Origin: Impatiens glandulifera
Taxonomy: Eukaryota; Streptophyta; Magnoliopsida; Ericales; Balsaminaceae
NCBI RefSeq assembly: GCF_907164915.1
Contig: NC_061865.1
Location: 50,131,363 to 50,195,362, forward strand
Length of the DNA stretch: 64,000 nt
Direction: 5' to 3'
Part shown: positions 46,225 to 58,831 of the stretch, piece after piece
Layout of the letters: each line of letters opens with the position of its first letter
Position numbering within the stretch: position 1 is the first letter of the stretch
The notes under the pieces: model-generated
What the model was told of the DNA's origin: nothing
The model's database searches: none
The model's input: the letters and a program-made list of their open reading frames with translations, nothing else
Program-made: the position numbers and the translations under genes

Positions 46225-46860
46225 GAGGAGGAGTTTGCTGCTAGGTTAAATGGAAATACAATGTGTCGAGAATTGCCCACAAGCAGGGTCGTCCCTAGGG
46301 TAAGCCCGACAAGCCCCCGGGCTAGGGAAGCACAGTCCCTAGGACAGCCCATTAAATAAAATAAAAAAGAGTTTTCTAGTATTTTATAATCATAAATTGG
46401 TTTAGCCTAGTGGTTTAGGGTGAAAATTTATGTTTATCCTCTAGTCATGAGTTCTAACCTCACAAAAAGTTAATTTTTATTATTTTTTTAGCGGTCAAAA
46501 TTCACGTTTTTTTTAGGCTAGGGCAGTCCAAAAGTCGGAGCTGGCTCTGCCCACAAGTTTTGCTTCAATGGACCTATTGGATAGGGGGCTCCTATCCATT
46601 AAATCAATTACAACATACTTCTGGGAAAATTGCTGCATTGGATTTCTAAAACTCTAGCAGCAAACTCCTCCTCGATTATGTTTCATTGAATTTCCATCAT
46701 CCCACCAACAGCAACAACATCAACCATCATCCCAACATCAACATCAACAACATCAACATCATCAATCATCCTAGAAACAACATAAGCCATAATTTTATTT
46801 TCATGTGTGGCATGACATTTTCCTAAGATAATGTTGTATGAATAATTTTATTGTATTGTA
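46225..46860 (+). pseudogene. Partial 5' exon copy of the MULE-borne gene
   Basis: The plus-strand reading EEEFAARLNG, then, past the hAT insertion, a FASMDLLDRG-like peptide. It repeats at 46862-47040 (DEEFAG...) and is related to MULE-1 7896-8030. A CAACAT/ATCATC simple repeat lies at about 46695-46775. The exon copies face the minus-strand gene and appear to be shuffled first-exon fragments without a protease domain. Confidence 0.4.
46284..46549. mobile_element. hAT MITE with 8-bp target duplication CCCACAAG
   Basis: The 266-bp element begins CAGGGTCGTCCCTAGGG and ends GAGCTGGCTCTG. It is flanked by CCCACAAG at 46276-46283 and 46550-46557. The uninterrupted site is visible in the neighbouring repeat (GAATTGCCCACAAGTTTG at about 46917). 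Inside are pol III-like boxes, TTTAGCCTAGTGGTTTA (about 46400-46416) and GAGTTCTAACCT (46450-46461). Confidence 0.85.
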
Positions 46861-47204
46861 AAATAGTTACTGATGAGGAGTTTGCTGGTAGTTTCATGGA
46901 AATACAATGTGTCAAGAATTGCCCACAAGTTTGTTTCAGTGGACCTATTGAATAGGGGCTCCTATCCATTAGATCCATTGCAACAAACTTCTGGGAAAAT
47001 TGCTTAATTAGATTTCCATGAAACTCTACTAGCAAAATCCTCATCGGTTATGCTTCATTGGATTTTCATGTGTGGCATGACATTTTTCTAAGATAATGTT
47101 GTATGAATAATTCTATTTTTTAAGTTTACTTAAAACATTGGCTCTTAGTTTAGTTGTATGCATATTACATTGTTCTTATTTTTATTGGTAAAGAGATAAA
47201 CAAT

Positions 47205-47640
47205 GACTCACGAATATTACAATATGTTTAATATTCGTGAGTTATGTTGTAATATGTGTATCATCAATTCAGGATATTATAACATAACTCACAAATATTG
47301 TAATATTCGTGAGTTATGCTGTAATATGGTGTATCATCAACTCAGGATATTACAACATAACTCACGAATATTACAATATTCGTGAGTTATGTTGTAATAT
47401 ATAATATCAACTCAGTATATTACAACATAACTCACGAATATTGTAATATTCGTGAGTCACATATTCGTGTAATTTGTGTAACTTACTCACGAATATTGTA
47501 ATATTTGTGAATTATGTTGTAATTTATGTATGATATTATAATATAACTCACGAATATTATAATATTCGTGAGTGAGTTATGTTGAAATTTGTGTAGGATA
47601 TTACAACATAACTCACTCAAAAATATTGATGTATCATCAA
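47205..47640. repeat. Array of palindromes, copy 2
   Basis: Same array as 24252-24680, with the perfect 54-bp palindrome at 47347-47400 unchanged. A few substitutions distinguish the copies. Confidence 0.8.
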
Positions 47641-47804
47641 CTCATGCATTAATATAGATGTGAATATATTTTTCAACATATTACAACAATAATATGAATT
47701 GTTTCAACATATTACAATAATGTGAATAGTTTCAACATATTACAATAATGTGAACATATTACAACTATCATCATATAGCTCTAAAATATTACAAGATTAA
47801 CACT

Positions 47805-50712
47805 TCATGGCTCTAAAATTTGGTGGAACAACCTGACTGCCCACTTTTTTCTAAAAAATTTCATTTTATCTGATATGCAATTTTCTAAATCAAGTTTAGT
47901 AGTCAGGTACTCTATATACATTAATACAAAAACGCCACCGTCTCCACTTATTTTTGCTTTTGGTACTTATGGATGTGGGATTCTATGAAATGTTAAAGTG
48001 TCCATGGTCATCTTAGGATAACTGGAAATTTCAACTAGAGACATTGCTTTATGAAGAAAGAGCGGCATCATTTCACACATGGGTATCATGAATTTTGCAA
48101 ATTGGTTGTCCTTGAAAATTGACTGATCGCAATCATAAACGTCAATTCTTCATTCTTTAATTCGCAAAGCACACAATACCCAATGCTTCATTTCGAGGTT
48201 GAGGGGCACGAAAATGTCATCAACCATGCTCCACATCAGTATATGTCTTTCTTCCTTACCCCAGTAGTACTCATAAAAGGATCAAAATCATAGCCTTTTA
48301 GCTCATCAACAGCAGCAACAAATTGGTCATAGTGTGATAAAAACAAAGGGGCGAGATGACAATCTGCGATGGTGAAATCCTTCGTGTAAGTCTTAGGGTA
48401 CGTGATTGCTCTTTTTCTTAGTAGAGCACATCCGACATTGATCTCCTCATCAATGAGCCACTTAGTTGTCCTCAGCATTGTATCGAAAAATTTATAGCCT
48501 ACAGTGCCAGTACTGAGATCTAGCTGTTTAAATTGACTTTTTTTACCCAACTCTTTCAGCAGTTTTGGATCAAATTTCACTATAGGATCGACATTGATTA
48601 GATCTTTGACTCTCATTTTTTTTTTCAGCAGGGTCGGTGTAGGGACTAAGTAGTACTCTTGACCTCAACCTCTTTCTTTTAAATTGGACATGGATTGGAT
48701 CGTCCAATTCCACCACATCCTCCTCCACCTTCTGCTGCACCACCACATCCACCTTCTTCTTCCACACCACCACATCCACCTTCTTCTTCCACACAACCAC
48801 ATCCACCTTCTTCTTCTGCACATTGTCTTCCTTTTTCTCAACCTTTTCCACAAACACATCCTCCTCCACCTTCTACACATTCTCCACCTTCTTCTCATTC
48901 TATACAAACACATCCTCCCCCTCCACATTCTCCACCTTCTCCTCATTCACCACCTTGTCTTTATCATTCACATCCACCTTCTCCACATCATTAATCTCAT
49001 CTTTCAATTAGATAAAATGCTCGAATTAGACAAAATGATTGAATTTTACAAACCTTAATCTTCTGCTTGTCTTCCTTCTTCTCCACCACATCCTCATTCT
49101 CCACCACATACTCATTCACCACATCTTCCACCACATCCTCATTCTTCTTCTCCACCACATCTTCATTCTTCAGCTCCACAAGCCCATCCTTGTATTTATC
49201 ATTCAGCTTATCCACCACATCCTAAATAAAAGACAAAATGCTTGAATTAGACAAAATGTTTGAATTCGACAAAATGTTTGAATTCGACAAAATGTTTGAA
49301 TTAGACATACCTCAATATTCTCATTCACCAGATCCTCAATCAAAACATTCACCTTCTCTAAATCTTCCTCATCTTTGTCTTCCTCATTCACATTCCTTTT
49401 CTCCACAAGAACATCCACATATTTCTCATTCAATCTTCGGCTACTTTGTTCCTCCCCTAGTGTGGCTGATAATATGCCAAACTATTCTTGTAGTTGATTA
49501 AGGATCTCTTTTATGAGATTTATTTCAGTCCTCATTGCAGTTTTTAGTTCATTAAGCTCATTCGTCAGTTGATCCAATCTACATCTATTTTGGGGAGTTG
49601 TTGTTGTTGAATTCATTTGATGGTTATCATCATCATGGGGATATATTGATGCTGGAATCATTTGAGAGGCATCATCATCTTCTTGAGTCCCGATGGCGCT
49701 CTTGATAGAATAAGAGTTGTTAGGGCTAGGGCTGGGGATGCATGTTCTTCTCCTCATGGAAGGTTTGGTAGGAACAGAATGAGAGGTGTTAGGGGTGAGT
49801 AATTTTCTTTTCTTCCTCATGTCAGGTTTGGGAGGAACTACATCTTGAACATCTCCAAATTTACTCTTTCTGCAATCAAGTTCGAATAAGCAATCATAAA
49901 AATTACCTCCCATATCTTCAAAGTCCTCCCCAACATATAAGATCTTCTGCTCTTCAGACAATTCCATCTTCTTGACAATATTGCCTTGCAGGGCAGTGTG
50001 AAGATCAGAGGCGGTGCTCTTTCTACTGGATTTGTACTGTATTATCCTTGGGCATGGGCAGATAGACTCATGCACTTGAAGCATACTATTCCTTGCAAGT
50101 TTGGGAATAAACGTTTTAATAATCTCATAGGTCCACACTTGTAAGGCTAGTGCGAACCCATATACTGTATAAGAAACATCAACATTCTTGTCCTTGTTCT
50201 TCTTCTCCATGGTTCTATTCTTCTCCAGATATAGCGACCTGAAGTGTTCTAGGTCCCTATTCAAACCCTTCAAGATTTCTCTAAAGGACAACTTTCTCCA
50301 TGAAAATTGGAGGAAAGTGTCAATGTCCTCGACCATGTTGAGGAGTTTGATATTTATTATCATTTTTTGGGTCAAGGGCGAAGAGATAATGGAAAACTAA
50401 GTGTATCAGCCACAATTTCCATGCATCATCCTTATCAAAGCAGGACACAAAATTTGAGTGAAGGTAACTTGTTCTAACAATCATATTACTTTGAAAATAT
50501 TTGACAACTAAAGGTGGACATTCTTAAACTTCATTGAAAATGGTTTCCGCCGTAGGGTATCTCCCAAAATTGAGGCATGTGACCAATGAAAACTCCTTCA
50601 TCCCGAAGCACAACTCCTCTCCATTCACGAGTAACTTCATCTCCATATAATTTGATCTACTCTTCCAAAGGATCATTTGATGTATTATCGTTCCTAAGAA
50701 CCACAGTAACAT
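47805..50712 (-). pseudogene. DUF1985/Ulp1-type (C48) protease gene in MULE-3, defective
   Basis: Same parts as the 24855-27761 copy but less decayed. The central frame, 50375-49482, runs 297 aa without the 1-bp deletion of copy 1, through DDDASQMIPASIYPHDDD to a helical end, NELNELKTAMRTEINLI. The protease part still has the frameshift at about 48240, the TGA before RIDVYDCD, and Gly for the catalytic Cys in SGDGGVF. These three defects therefore predate the duplication, while the 1-bp deletion in copy 1 came later. MKHWVL and DVYDCD keep the His and Asp. No active protease is expected. Confidence 0.75.
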
Positions 50713-51359
50713 GGATCCTTTGAATAAAAATCAGAATTAGGTTTGTTCTATCCTTTCCATTAGATTCATTGCAGCAAACTTGATGAAAATATTTGAGATA
50801 TTGGTTTTTCATTAGACCCTACCAACAAACTCAAGAACTATGGTGGACTCCATCTTAAAAATAAGGAACAACATTAGAGTTAGCATAACAACTCCAGAAC
50901 ATTATAATTACAATTATAGAATATTATAATTACATAAACTATATAACATAATAACTCAAGTAAGAAACATCAAAGTATACGAGGAAATTGGATATAACAT
51001 TAACAAACAATTCAAATAAAGTATAGACGTACAATACATATAGGTACAATGCTAGCTCGTGAAATAGTAATTCACGGTTATTATAAACCCTAAACCATGC
51101 ATGCATAATAAGAACACTGATATAATACTCGTGAGTAAAGAACACATCATATACACACATAAACCTTAAAAGCTACATAAACCTAAAAGCTAAGGATTAT
51201 ACATCAATATCCATCAATATAAACGACAGAATAATAAGAACATTACAGATTAAACCTAAACCCTAAATCCACTTGAATATATGAACGAAAAGACGGACGA
51301 CGAACGATGATGTCGAACTGATTTGAACAAAGTTGAAAGTTGGAGAGTCTTGAATTGAA

Positions 51360-51725
51360 AGTTTTTTTTAAATGAGGGGCAAAATAAGTATATATACGAT
51401 TAAATACGAGAAATACAACTATTGCGTTTTACTGTAAAATGCGTGAGTTAATAATCGCGTTTTATATAAAATGCGATAGTTATAAACCGCGTATTTTCAT
51501 TAATGCGAATTATCACTTTCGCGTTTCATCTAAAACGTGTGAGTTCATAAACGCGTTTTAGAGGAAAACACAATAGTAGTATTTCTCGTCTTTGAGCGGT
51601 AAAGTAAGCATTTCAAGGGTAAGACTCACATTTCAGAGGAAAAAAAAATCCTGTTGGCAATGTTTATCTGGTGTGGGCTTTTTTTAGAATTAGACCTTTA
51701 TTAGGGTCATTTCATCACATTTCCC
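51360..51725. repeat. Right terminal inverted repeat of MULE-3
   Basis: Pairs with 45592-45960. It directly precedes, on the minus strand, the 5' end of the Ulp1-like gene. Confidence 0.75.
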
Positions 51726-53166
51726 TTAATGCTACATGTACCCGTTGATTTAATGTCATAAGTTAATCGGTATATAATTATAAATTTAGTTGGTTGAAGG
51801 TCAATTATTAATGTATTAAATATGTTTTGTCTTAATTTTGTAATTATAATTAGTTAGTATTAAAATTTTGTAATTAGTTTAAAAAAATTATATTCATATT
51901 TATTATCAACATATATAACTTAACATTATATAGCTTAACGTTTCAAAGAGATACAAAATTATTAACATTTCAAAGAAAATAATTAATAAAGATAGATATG
52001 TATGTGTATTTGTGATAAAAAAAAAAAATCATACAAATATTTAAAATAATATTTATATAATTAAATAAAAAAGAATATGTAATTTATAATTTCTTTCAAA
52101 ATTTTGTACCAATTCTAAAATTATTATATGTCTGGTTGTTTAGATTATTTTAAAAACTCAAACAAAATCAATTTTTAATCGATCACTTTTTTATAATTAC
52201 ATCACTAATTTAATTAATCAAAATATTAAAATACCATTTATTTTAAATTATTATTTTTTATTTTATTTATATATATTATATCAAGTCTTTTACCAAAAAT
52301 AATTATCACCTCTTCAAAATCATCTGTCGTCGTTACTAATTTTTTATAAATTTATATTTAAAAAAAACAATAACAAGACCATACAGTGTCTAAAAAGTTA
52401 AAATCTTCCATTAAATATATATTTAAATTTTTTAGTTTAAATAATTTTTATTATTATGTCTAAGTTTTTTTATTGTTTTGTTTATTTAATGAAACATTTT
52501 ATTTATTATTTATTTTTTTTTAATTAATAACATATTTTTACAAAGAATATAAATCTTATTTTTTAAATAATAACATGAACTGTTATTTTTATTTAAAAAT
52601 AATAATTTTATTCTATAATATTTTGTGTAAAAAATATACCTCTATAATAACACTATAAATTAAAATAATAAATATTTCTCAACTATTATAAACATGTTAA
52701 TATATATATTACTTATTTATTAATATTATATATATATATATAAATAATTAAAATATTTAAAACACTAATAATAAAAATAAAATATTATGTATAAATATCA
52801 ATTATCAAAAATTTAAATTGTTATTTTACTATTTAAATTTTATTATAAAATGAAAAAATAATATTAATAATAGTTAAATAAAAAATAAAAAATTTAAATT
52901 TAAATTTAAATAAAAAATATATTTATTAGCTTTTAAAAAATAATGTTATTTTTATTTTCTCACCGAAAACAAGTTTTATTATTTTTCTCAATTAACCTCT
53001 TATTAATTTTGTTATCTTGAGCATTTTATTTTTTAATAGCTGACTTGAAATCATTACAAATATATAGCTAGATACTATAAAATATATTTATTATATAATT
53101 TATATTATAAAATATTTTATTATCTTACGGAAAAAATGATAATAGTTAAAAAACAAAAATAATAAT
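51726..53166. other. Very AT-rich non-coding DNA, copy 2
   Basis: Counterpart of 28769-30217. It contains the breakpoint word TTATTTTAA at 52238 that is reused at 60812. Confidence 0.6.
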
Positions 53167-53521
53167 AGGTCCTCAGCTTTTGAGTGCAGAAATTTTCGGT
53201 CTTTTTGACCAGTTAGCGGTCCTAAGCCTGTGGGTGCGAAAATCTTTGGTCCTTTGATCAGCAGTAGCGGTCCTCAGCCTTTGGGTGCGAAAATCTTCGG
53301 TCTTTTGATCAGTAGTAGCGGTCCTCAATCTTTGAGTGCGAAAATCTTCAGTCTTTTTGACCAGAAGTAGCGATCCTTAGCCTTTGGGTGCGGAAATCTT
53401 CGGTACTTTGATCAGCAGTAAAGGTTCTCAGCCTTTGGGTGCAAAAATCTTTAGTCCTTGGTCTGTAGAAGCGGTCCTCAACCTTTGGGTGCGGAAATCT
53501 TCGATTCTAGGTCTACAGTAG
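53167..53521. repeat. Seven tandem ~50-bp repeats, copy 2
   Basis: Same seven-unit array as 30218-30572. It shares CCTGTGGGTGCG in unit 2 with the third copy, where copy 1 has CCTTTGGGTGCG. Confidence 0.85.
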
Positions 53522-54009
53522 CTTTCCCTTCCGGTCCTAAATGGGCAGTAGGTCCTCTTTGTGTGCAAATAACAACCCAAAAAGGGTAATAAAAGAAATA
53601 ACATGTATATAAAAACAAAAATCCTAAAGAGGTCTAAAGCGACTGGGTATAAGAAAAAAAAATCAACTAGAGACTAGGATTTCTAGGTCAGAAAAATGTT
53701 TGGGTCAAGTTTCAGGGTCCTGAGCGGCAGAAAACTAGCATAGGAGCGGATCTAGGCTAGTTTCCTCGATCTTTTTGTGCACAAAAACATCTAGAATCAA
53801 TGGAAACATTGGGAAGTCATCGGATTTTGAATGTAGAGAGGCTCATTGGTTGGATGACGCCCGAGCATGCTTTAGGGTGCCATTTTGCTGGTCGGATGCT
53901 ATTCTAGGACTAGCTTTTCCGGTCTTAAAGCAACAGACCTACTATTCTACCTATTTTCTGACCTAATTTTAATCTGACTAACACTTTGGGATTCAAATGG
54001 ATCCCAAAT

Positions 54010-55132
54010 TGTAAAAAATAAACCCAGAAAGGTTTAAAACATTTAAATAAATACTTATATACATACAAAAACCTAATCCTAACAATTATAAAATAAACAA
54101 AGATAAATCAAACAAAAGCAAATAGAATAAATAAGAGAAGACCTAAGTTAGCAATATGATAAAAAAAAAATTACAAATAAATCCTAGATTTAACATAATA
54201 CAAACAATTTAAATCAAAATATATTCTTCCTTTTATAGCTTTTGAGTTTTGTTTTTTTAAAAATGTAAGAAAGCTTGTGTATTTTTTTTACTTACTGTTT
54301 TTTTATTTTTATTTTTTGTTTTACTTAAAAAAAAGAGTTTAATATATACATTATGTATATGAATAAAAAAATAAACTAAATCAAAATAGAATTTATTGTA
54401 AACTCATGCAACTATTTGATTTATTCTATAGAAAAAATAATAAATAAAAATAAAAAAAGAGATAAAAAGTAGCTTACAAAGAGTGGATGCTCCTTAAATC
54501 TTTATAAAAAAAAAGACGCGAACTCTAAATAAGAGAGTTGTGACTCAACAAATCAGTTGGTGCTCTTGCTTAGATTTTTAAAAGTGGACAGATTTTTTTT
54601 AGAGGAAGAAAAAGTGCAGCCTAAGGGCACGTCAATGTGAAAAGAGGGGTCTTTGTGCAAGGTGTTAAGAGAGGTATTTATAGGCAAAGTTATGAAACCT
54701 TAGGCCCAAAAGCCCATTTAACACACTTGACATAAAAAAAGAAAAATATTTTAAACATTTACAAATGTTTAAAAATAATGGAGCAATCTCTAGTTCACAT
54801 GTCACTAATTGTCAAGTTTTCATTCAATAGTATTTAAGCTTTAATTAATAATGATGCAATACTTGATCATTTTAATTTTTAATAAAAAAATATGACCAAG
54901 CATTTCAAGAGTTGTGGCTGTATGACAGCTGCCTTCACCTAATTCTTTGTAGCATTTGATTTCATGGGTCGGATCTTGGGAATGGGTCGGTCCATTAGTC
55001 GGGTCATCGGTCGGATCCGTCAATTGGATCATTTCCTTGGCCTACTTCGGGTTTGAATCTTCTTGGCCCATTCACAAATTTGATTCGGATCTTGCATGTT
55101 GATCTTGGATTGACCTATTGAAAAGTTACACA
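54010..55132 (-). mobile_element. LTR-like block, minus orientation (unit 2)
   Basis: Counterpart of 31061-32184, with the same TG...CA ends, the TATAAATA at 54682-54675 (minus strand) and the purine run outside. Confidence 0.4.
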
Positions 55133-55660
55133 TCCCCCTTCATCTTACAAAAAACTTTTGTTAAAAAAAACAAATAAATAATTTTATTTTTTAATTATTC
55201 CTATTTCTAATGAACAATTCTAATTAAAAAAGAATACAAACTAACTAATTCAAGAAATCAAATTGCAAAATATAATCTAAGTAATCTAATCAAAAACTAA
55301 TATAATTAATAAAAACAAAATATATAAAAAAATATATTCTAACGACTTTATAAAAAAACGTTAATATATATTTTATAAAACTTTATATATATATATTCAA
55401 GGTAATTAATTAAATAAACTTTGAATATTCTAAGTATAATAACTTCCCTAAATGTTGTAACATAGACAAATTACTACCTTAACTTATTAAGAATTCCAAA
55501 TCAGTTATTTTCAAAAACTCAATTACTCTAAAAATAATCGTCTTTAAAATAAATCGTGCAATGAGCTCATGAATGAATTCAAGAAAATTGTATAAGCTCC
55601 GATTTATTAAAAACATAAACTATAAAATTGAGGGGGTGAAAAATGAGTGTCTACAATATG

Positions 55661-56704
55661 TACAATGCATAATCACTTAGTCATTTTACTAGTCTCCTGG
55701 AAAACCATTGTATATGGACTCAATCACAGAAGAAAGCGAACACATCACATATGCTAGGATAAACATTGTAGTGCACCCTAAAAGTACTCTACCAACAAAA
55801 ATGAAAGTTATTGACAAAAGAGATAAGCTCACAGTCATGGATATTTCATATGAATGGAGGCCAAACAAATGTGCGTTCTGTAATACTTTTGAACATATCA
55901 GTTATAAATGTGCAAAAGAAATTGAAGAACATCAGGAAATTCTGAAAGTTCAGGAGCATAAGGAAAGCCTAAAAGTTCAGAAGTAGAGTAAGAAATCCCG
56001 GGAAAATGAAACTGAAGAATCAGAAACTAGAAAACATCTAGAACTAAAGATGAAGAAGCAAATGATGGAAATATTGAGGATTCAAAGAAAGGAAAGATGA
56101 AAAAACAGAGGAATGAAAAGATGAAGAGTCATATAAAGAAGAAGAATAATAATTAGAGGGTGAAATGAAGAAAAATTAGGGGAAGAAAAATGTGAAAAAT
56201 TAGGGGATAAAAGCAATGGAAAATTAGAAGACAAAAGTGATAGAAAAGCAGTGGAGAAAAGTGAAGAGGAGACTATGAAAGTAGATCGAAACAACTTAGA
56301 CAAAGTTAAAGTCAATGAATGCGCAACTCATAAACAAACATCATCATATCACCAATAGTAAAGTCTATAGCCAAACATGTGAGGATGCGACGTAAATATA
56401 ATTGCTGAAATTTGAGGAATGCAAATTGAGATTTGAGGAATGCAAATTGGAATTCTAAAACAGAGTAAGAGTAGTTAAAGAGGAAACTCATAATAGAATC
56501 AGAATTTTAAAATTATAGGTCTGGTATGTTTTTGTTGTTTGTTACTATAATCTTTGTTTGTTTCTAACTAGATATTTTAGGGTCGTTGTTTGTTTGTCAT
56601 TCTTTAATCAAAGTTAGGGATTGTCTAGCTTTGATTTTGACCCTCTCTCACTTTTGGGCTTCTTAATGAAATAGCGTTAATCTATTTTCCCCCCCCAAAA
56701 AAAA
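55661..56704 (+). pseudogene. LINE ORF1 remnant, copy 2
   Basis: Same as 32750-33802. The zinc-knuckle frame at 55708-55986 is open. The tail is CCCCCCCC followed by an A-tract up to 56704. Confidence 0.7.
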
Positions 56705-56953
56705 GTTATTTATAATTTATTACGATTTAAATTAGTTGAGTTTTTAAAATTTTACTTTAAAGTAATAAAAAAAAAGGCACAGTAAATATTATAAAACAAT
56801 TTAATAAAAAAGGTACAACAATAAACACACACAAAATGACATAATTAGATTTCTAAAAAGAAAATAAGTTTTGAGAAAATAACACAAGAAGCAACACTTA
56901 AAAATCTCAACAACAATCAGCCACACTTGAAAAACACAAAAGTAGGTTCCAAA

Positions 56954-58492
56954 TTAATTTAAAATATCTTCATAAAAGAAAGTCCTGAAGTCCTCCATAT
57001 GAGCCACTTGCAACCGTAGTGCCACAACAACCGAACCAGGGCGAGAGTTATCGGAGAGAATGAACGACTTCCCATCAAACCCAACCGCACCCGGGCCAAA
57101 GTGGTCTTCTTCTCCCCACCCAAAATCTGTCCCTCCTTTCAAATTTGGAAGGGTCATCCAACTCGTAGTGCTCATGTTTGGATTCCCATAGAAAGATCCT
57201 TCGGTGGTCCCAACCACATGTAAATACCTCCATTGCGACAAATCCTCTTGCTTCTTAAGGAAAACCGCCGCCCCTTTCACGTACCCATCCATTACCTTCT
57301 CCGTAGCCGCCCTTATCTTGCCTGCGGCATAGGACAGCGGCATCGAAACAAGCTCACCGGAAGTTGAGGAGACGACGACAGGCAACACTGCGTTCCCAAA
57401 GAAAAACTTTGGCAACGGAGGTTTTACGCGGTTTCGAAAATTCACCACCACTTTCAAAGCCGTTTCTTGAGTCTCCATGTGCTTTCGCGCCTTGCATGCG
57501 GTTCTCCACATGTGACCCGCCACTACTTGGAACCTGTGATTAAACATATATAACCACATCATTATCTATTTATAGGATATGATATGATATTATAATCTTA
57601 TATCAAACCTGGTGAAGCCCCGGTCGAGATCTCCAGGGCGTTTGTTTTCCTCATTAGCTTTACTCCTTAGCTTCTCTATTTGCTCTTTGCTCAGCCTCAG
57701 CATCAACACATCACTCTCCTTCAACCTCTCCTCTATATTATTCAAACTCCCAATCATTAACGGCGGCTGCTTATAATCCGAAGCATCGAAATCAGCTGGC
57801 AGAAGTTCTTCCTGATCCTGCACCAACACTGTCCGGTCCAGAAACGGCGGGTATTCGGGTCCCTCACCTCGGGCAATCCGAACCCATTCCGAGATGAAAT
57901 GGAGAGCCGACTGCCCGTCAGCTAGAATATGGGAAAGCCCGAGGCCAAGGGTCACGCCGCCACAGCTGAATTTTGTCAACTGTACCAAAACCAGCGGTAG
58001 ATCCTCGATTGGACGGCTATATATATATAAAACAAGGAAAAACGTTATACAACTTTTGAAAGTATATATTATTTATGTGAGTGTATATATACAGATGAGA
58101 TTATTTAATTAGTACTTGTAATCGACGGATGGGATAAGATCCCGGACGGCGGAGGTGGGGCGGTAGTAATCAGGAGCGAAGTCATCTATTCTGGCATCAG
58201 TTTCAGCCTCGAGAATGTGGGCACCGAGGGAGTTGCAATTGATTTGGAGGCGATTCCGATGGGTCCATTGAAGGCGGCCGGCGAAAGGGTAGAAGATAAC
58301 GAGTGCCTTGCTTAGAGAATGTTTTAGGGTTTCCATCATTATTGGAAAAGACGAGAACGAAGGCGAGCGGTAAACGTAGATGGTTGGGGCGTGAGTTATT
58401 GGGTGGATTTGATCGATGTCGGAAACGTACATTATCTTCGACGGCGTTTCCTCGGCGGGTTTCACTACGTGGGTTTCTTTCACAGTCACCAT
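56954..58492 (-). CDS. BAHD acyltransferase, copy D (454 aa), mosaic
   Basis: The exons are 58492-58116, 58016-57609 and 57533-56954. GT-AG phases agree and give 454 aa. HILAD is at 155-159 and DFGWG at 398-402. Exon 1 and the 3' part of exon 3 match copy B. Exon 2's 3' end, intron 2 and the start of exon 3 (about 57452-57687) instead match pseudogene A. A stretch at about 57362-57402 (FFFGNAVLPVVVSS) is identical to copy C. The enzyme looks intact, with a probable hydroxycinnamoyl-CoA-type acyltransferase role in the cytosol. Substrate unknown. Flanked upstream by the same TATA-like words as copy B. Confidence 0.9.
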
Positions 58493-58560
58493 TGGAGTGT
58501 GCTAAGCTAGCTAGATTTGAGGACAAGAATACTATAAATATTCTTTTTATAAATTTATTT
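58493..58560 (-). promoter_or_regulatory. Proximal promoter of BAHD copy D
   Basis: TATAAAAAG and TATTTATAG on the minus strand lie within about 70 bp of the ATG, as in copy B. Confidence 0.35.
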
Positions 58561-58648
58561 AACTCGTAACAAATAGTACATACAATCGGGAAATTTGACA
58601 AGAAATCCTAATAATGATTGCATTTGGGAAAATAACCCCAGTCGGATA

Positions 58649-58822
58649 GGATAGGGTTCCTCTGTTACTAAATGAGTCTGTTACCCATGTTGCCTCTCAC
58701 AAAAAAGAGGGGCAATATGGTAAATAAATAAAACAGTGTTTAATTTATTTACCATATTGCCTCTTTCTTTGTGAGAGGCAACATGGATAACAGGCTCATT
58801 TGGTAGCAGAGGATCTCAAATG
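58649..58822. mobile_element. 174-bp foldback MITE (Mutator-type), only in copy 2
   Basis: The arms read TCCTCTGTTACTAAATGAG on the left and, reversed, TCCTCTGCTACCAAATGAG on the right, continuing through CATGTTGCCTCTCACAAA and CAATATGGTAAATAAAT almost to the middle. The flanking 9-mers are AGTCGGATA (58640-58648) and AGTCGAATA (58823-58831). Copy 1 has the single, uninterrupted AGTCGGATA at 35730-35738. Long inverted arms and a 9-bp target duplication point to a MULE-type MITE. Confidence 0.85.
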
Positions 58823-58831
58823 AGTCGAATA

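Larger units (their letters stand above)
45592..51725. mobile_element. MULE-3, with both terminal inverted repeats and the Ulp1-like gene
   Basis: The left end (GGGAAATTTAACGAAACGGC at 45592) and the right end (inverted GGGAAATGTGATGAAATGAC at 51725) are the tips of ~360-bp inverted repeats. The repeats match through CGCTCAAAGA(T/C)GAGAAAT and ACTCACGC-ATTTTA. The interior has partial 5' exons on the plus strand (46.1-47.0 kb), a palindrome array and the minus-strand DUF1985/Ulp1 pseudogene. No transposase is present. The 9-mers outside the ends (ATTTAGAGC and TTAATGCTA) do not match, so the ends may come from different events. Confidence 0.7.
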
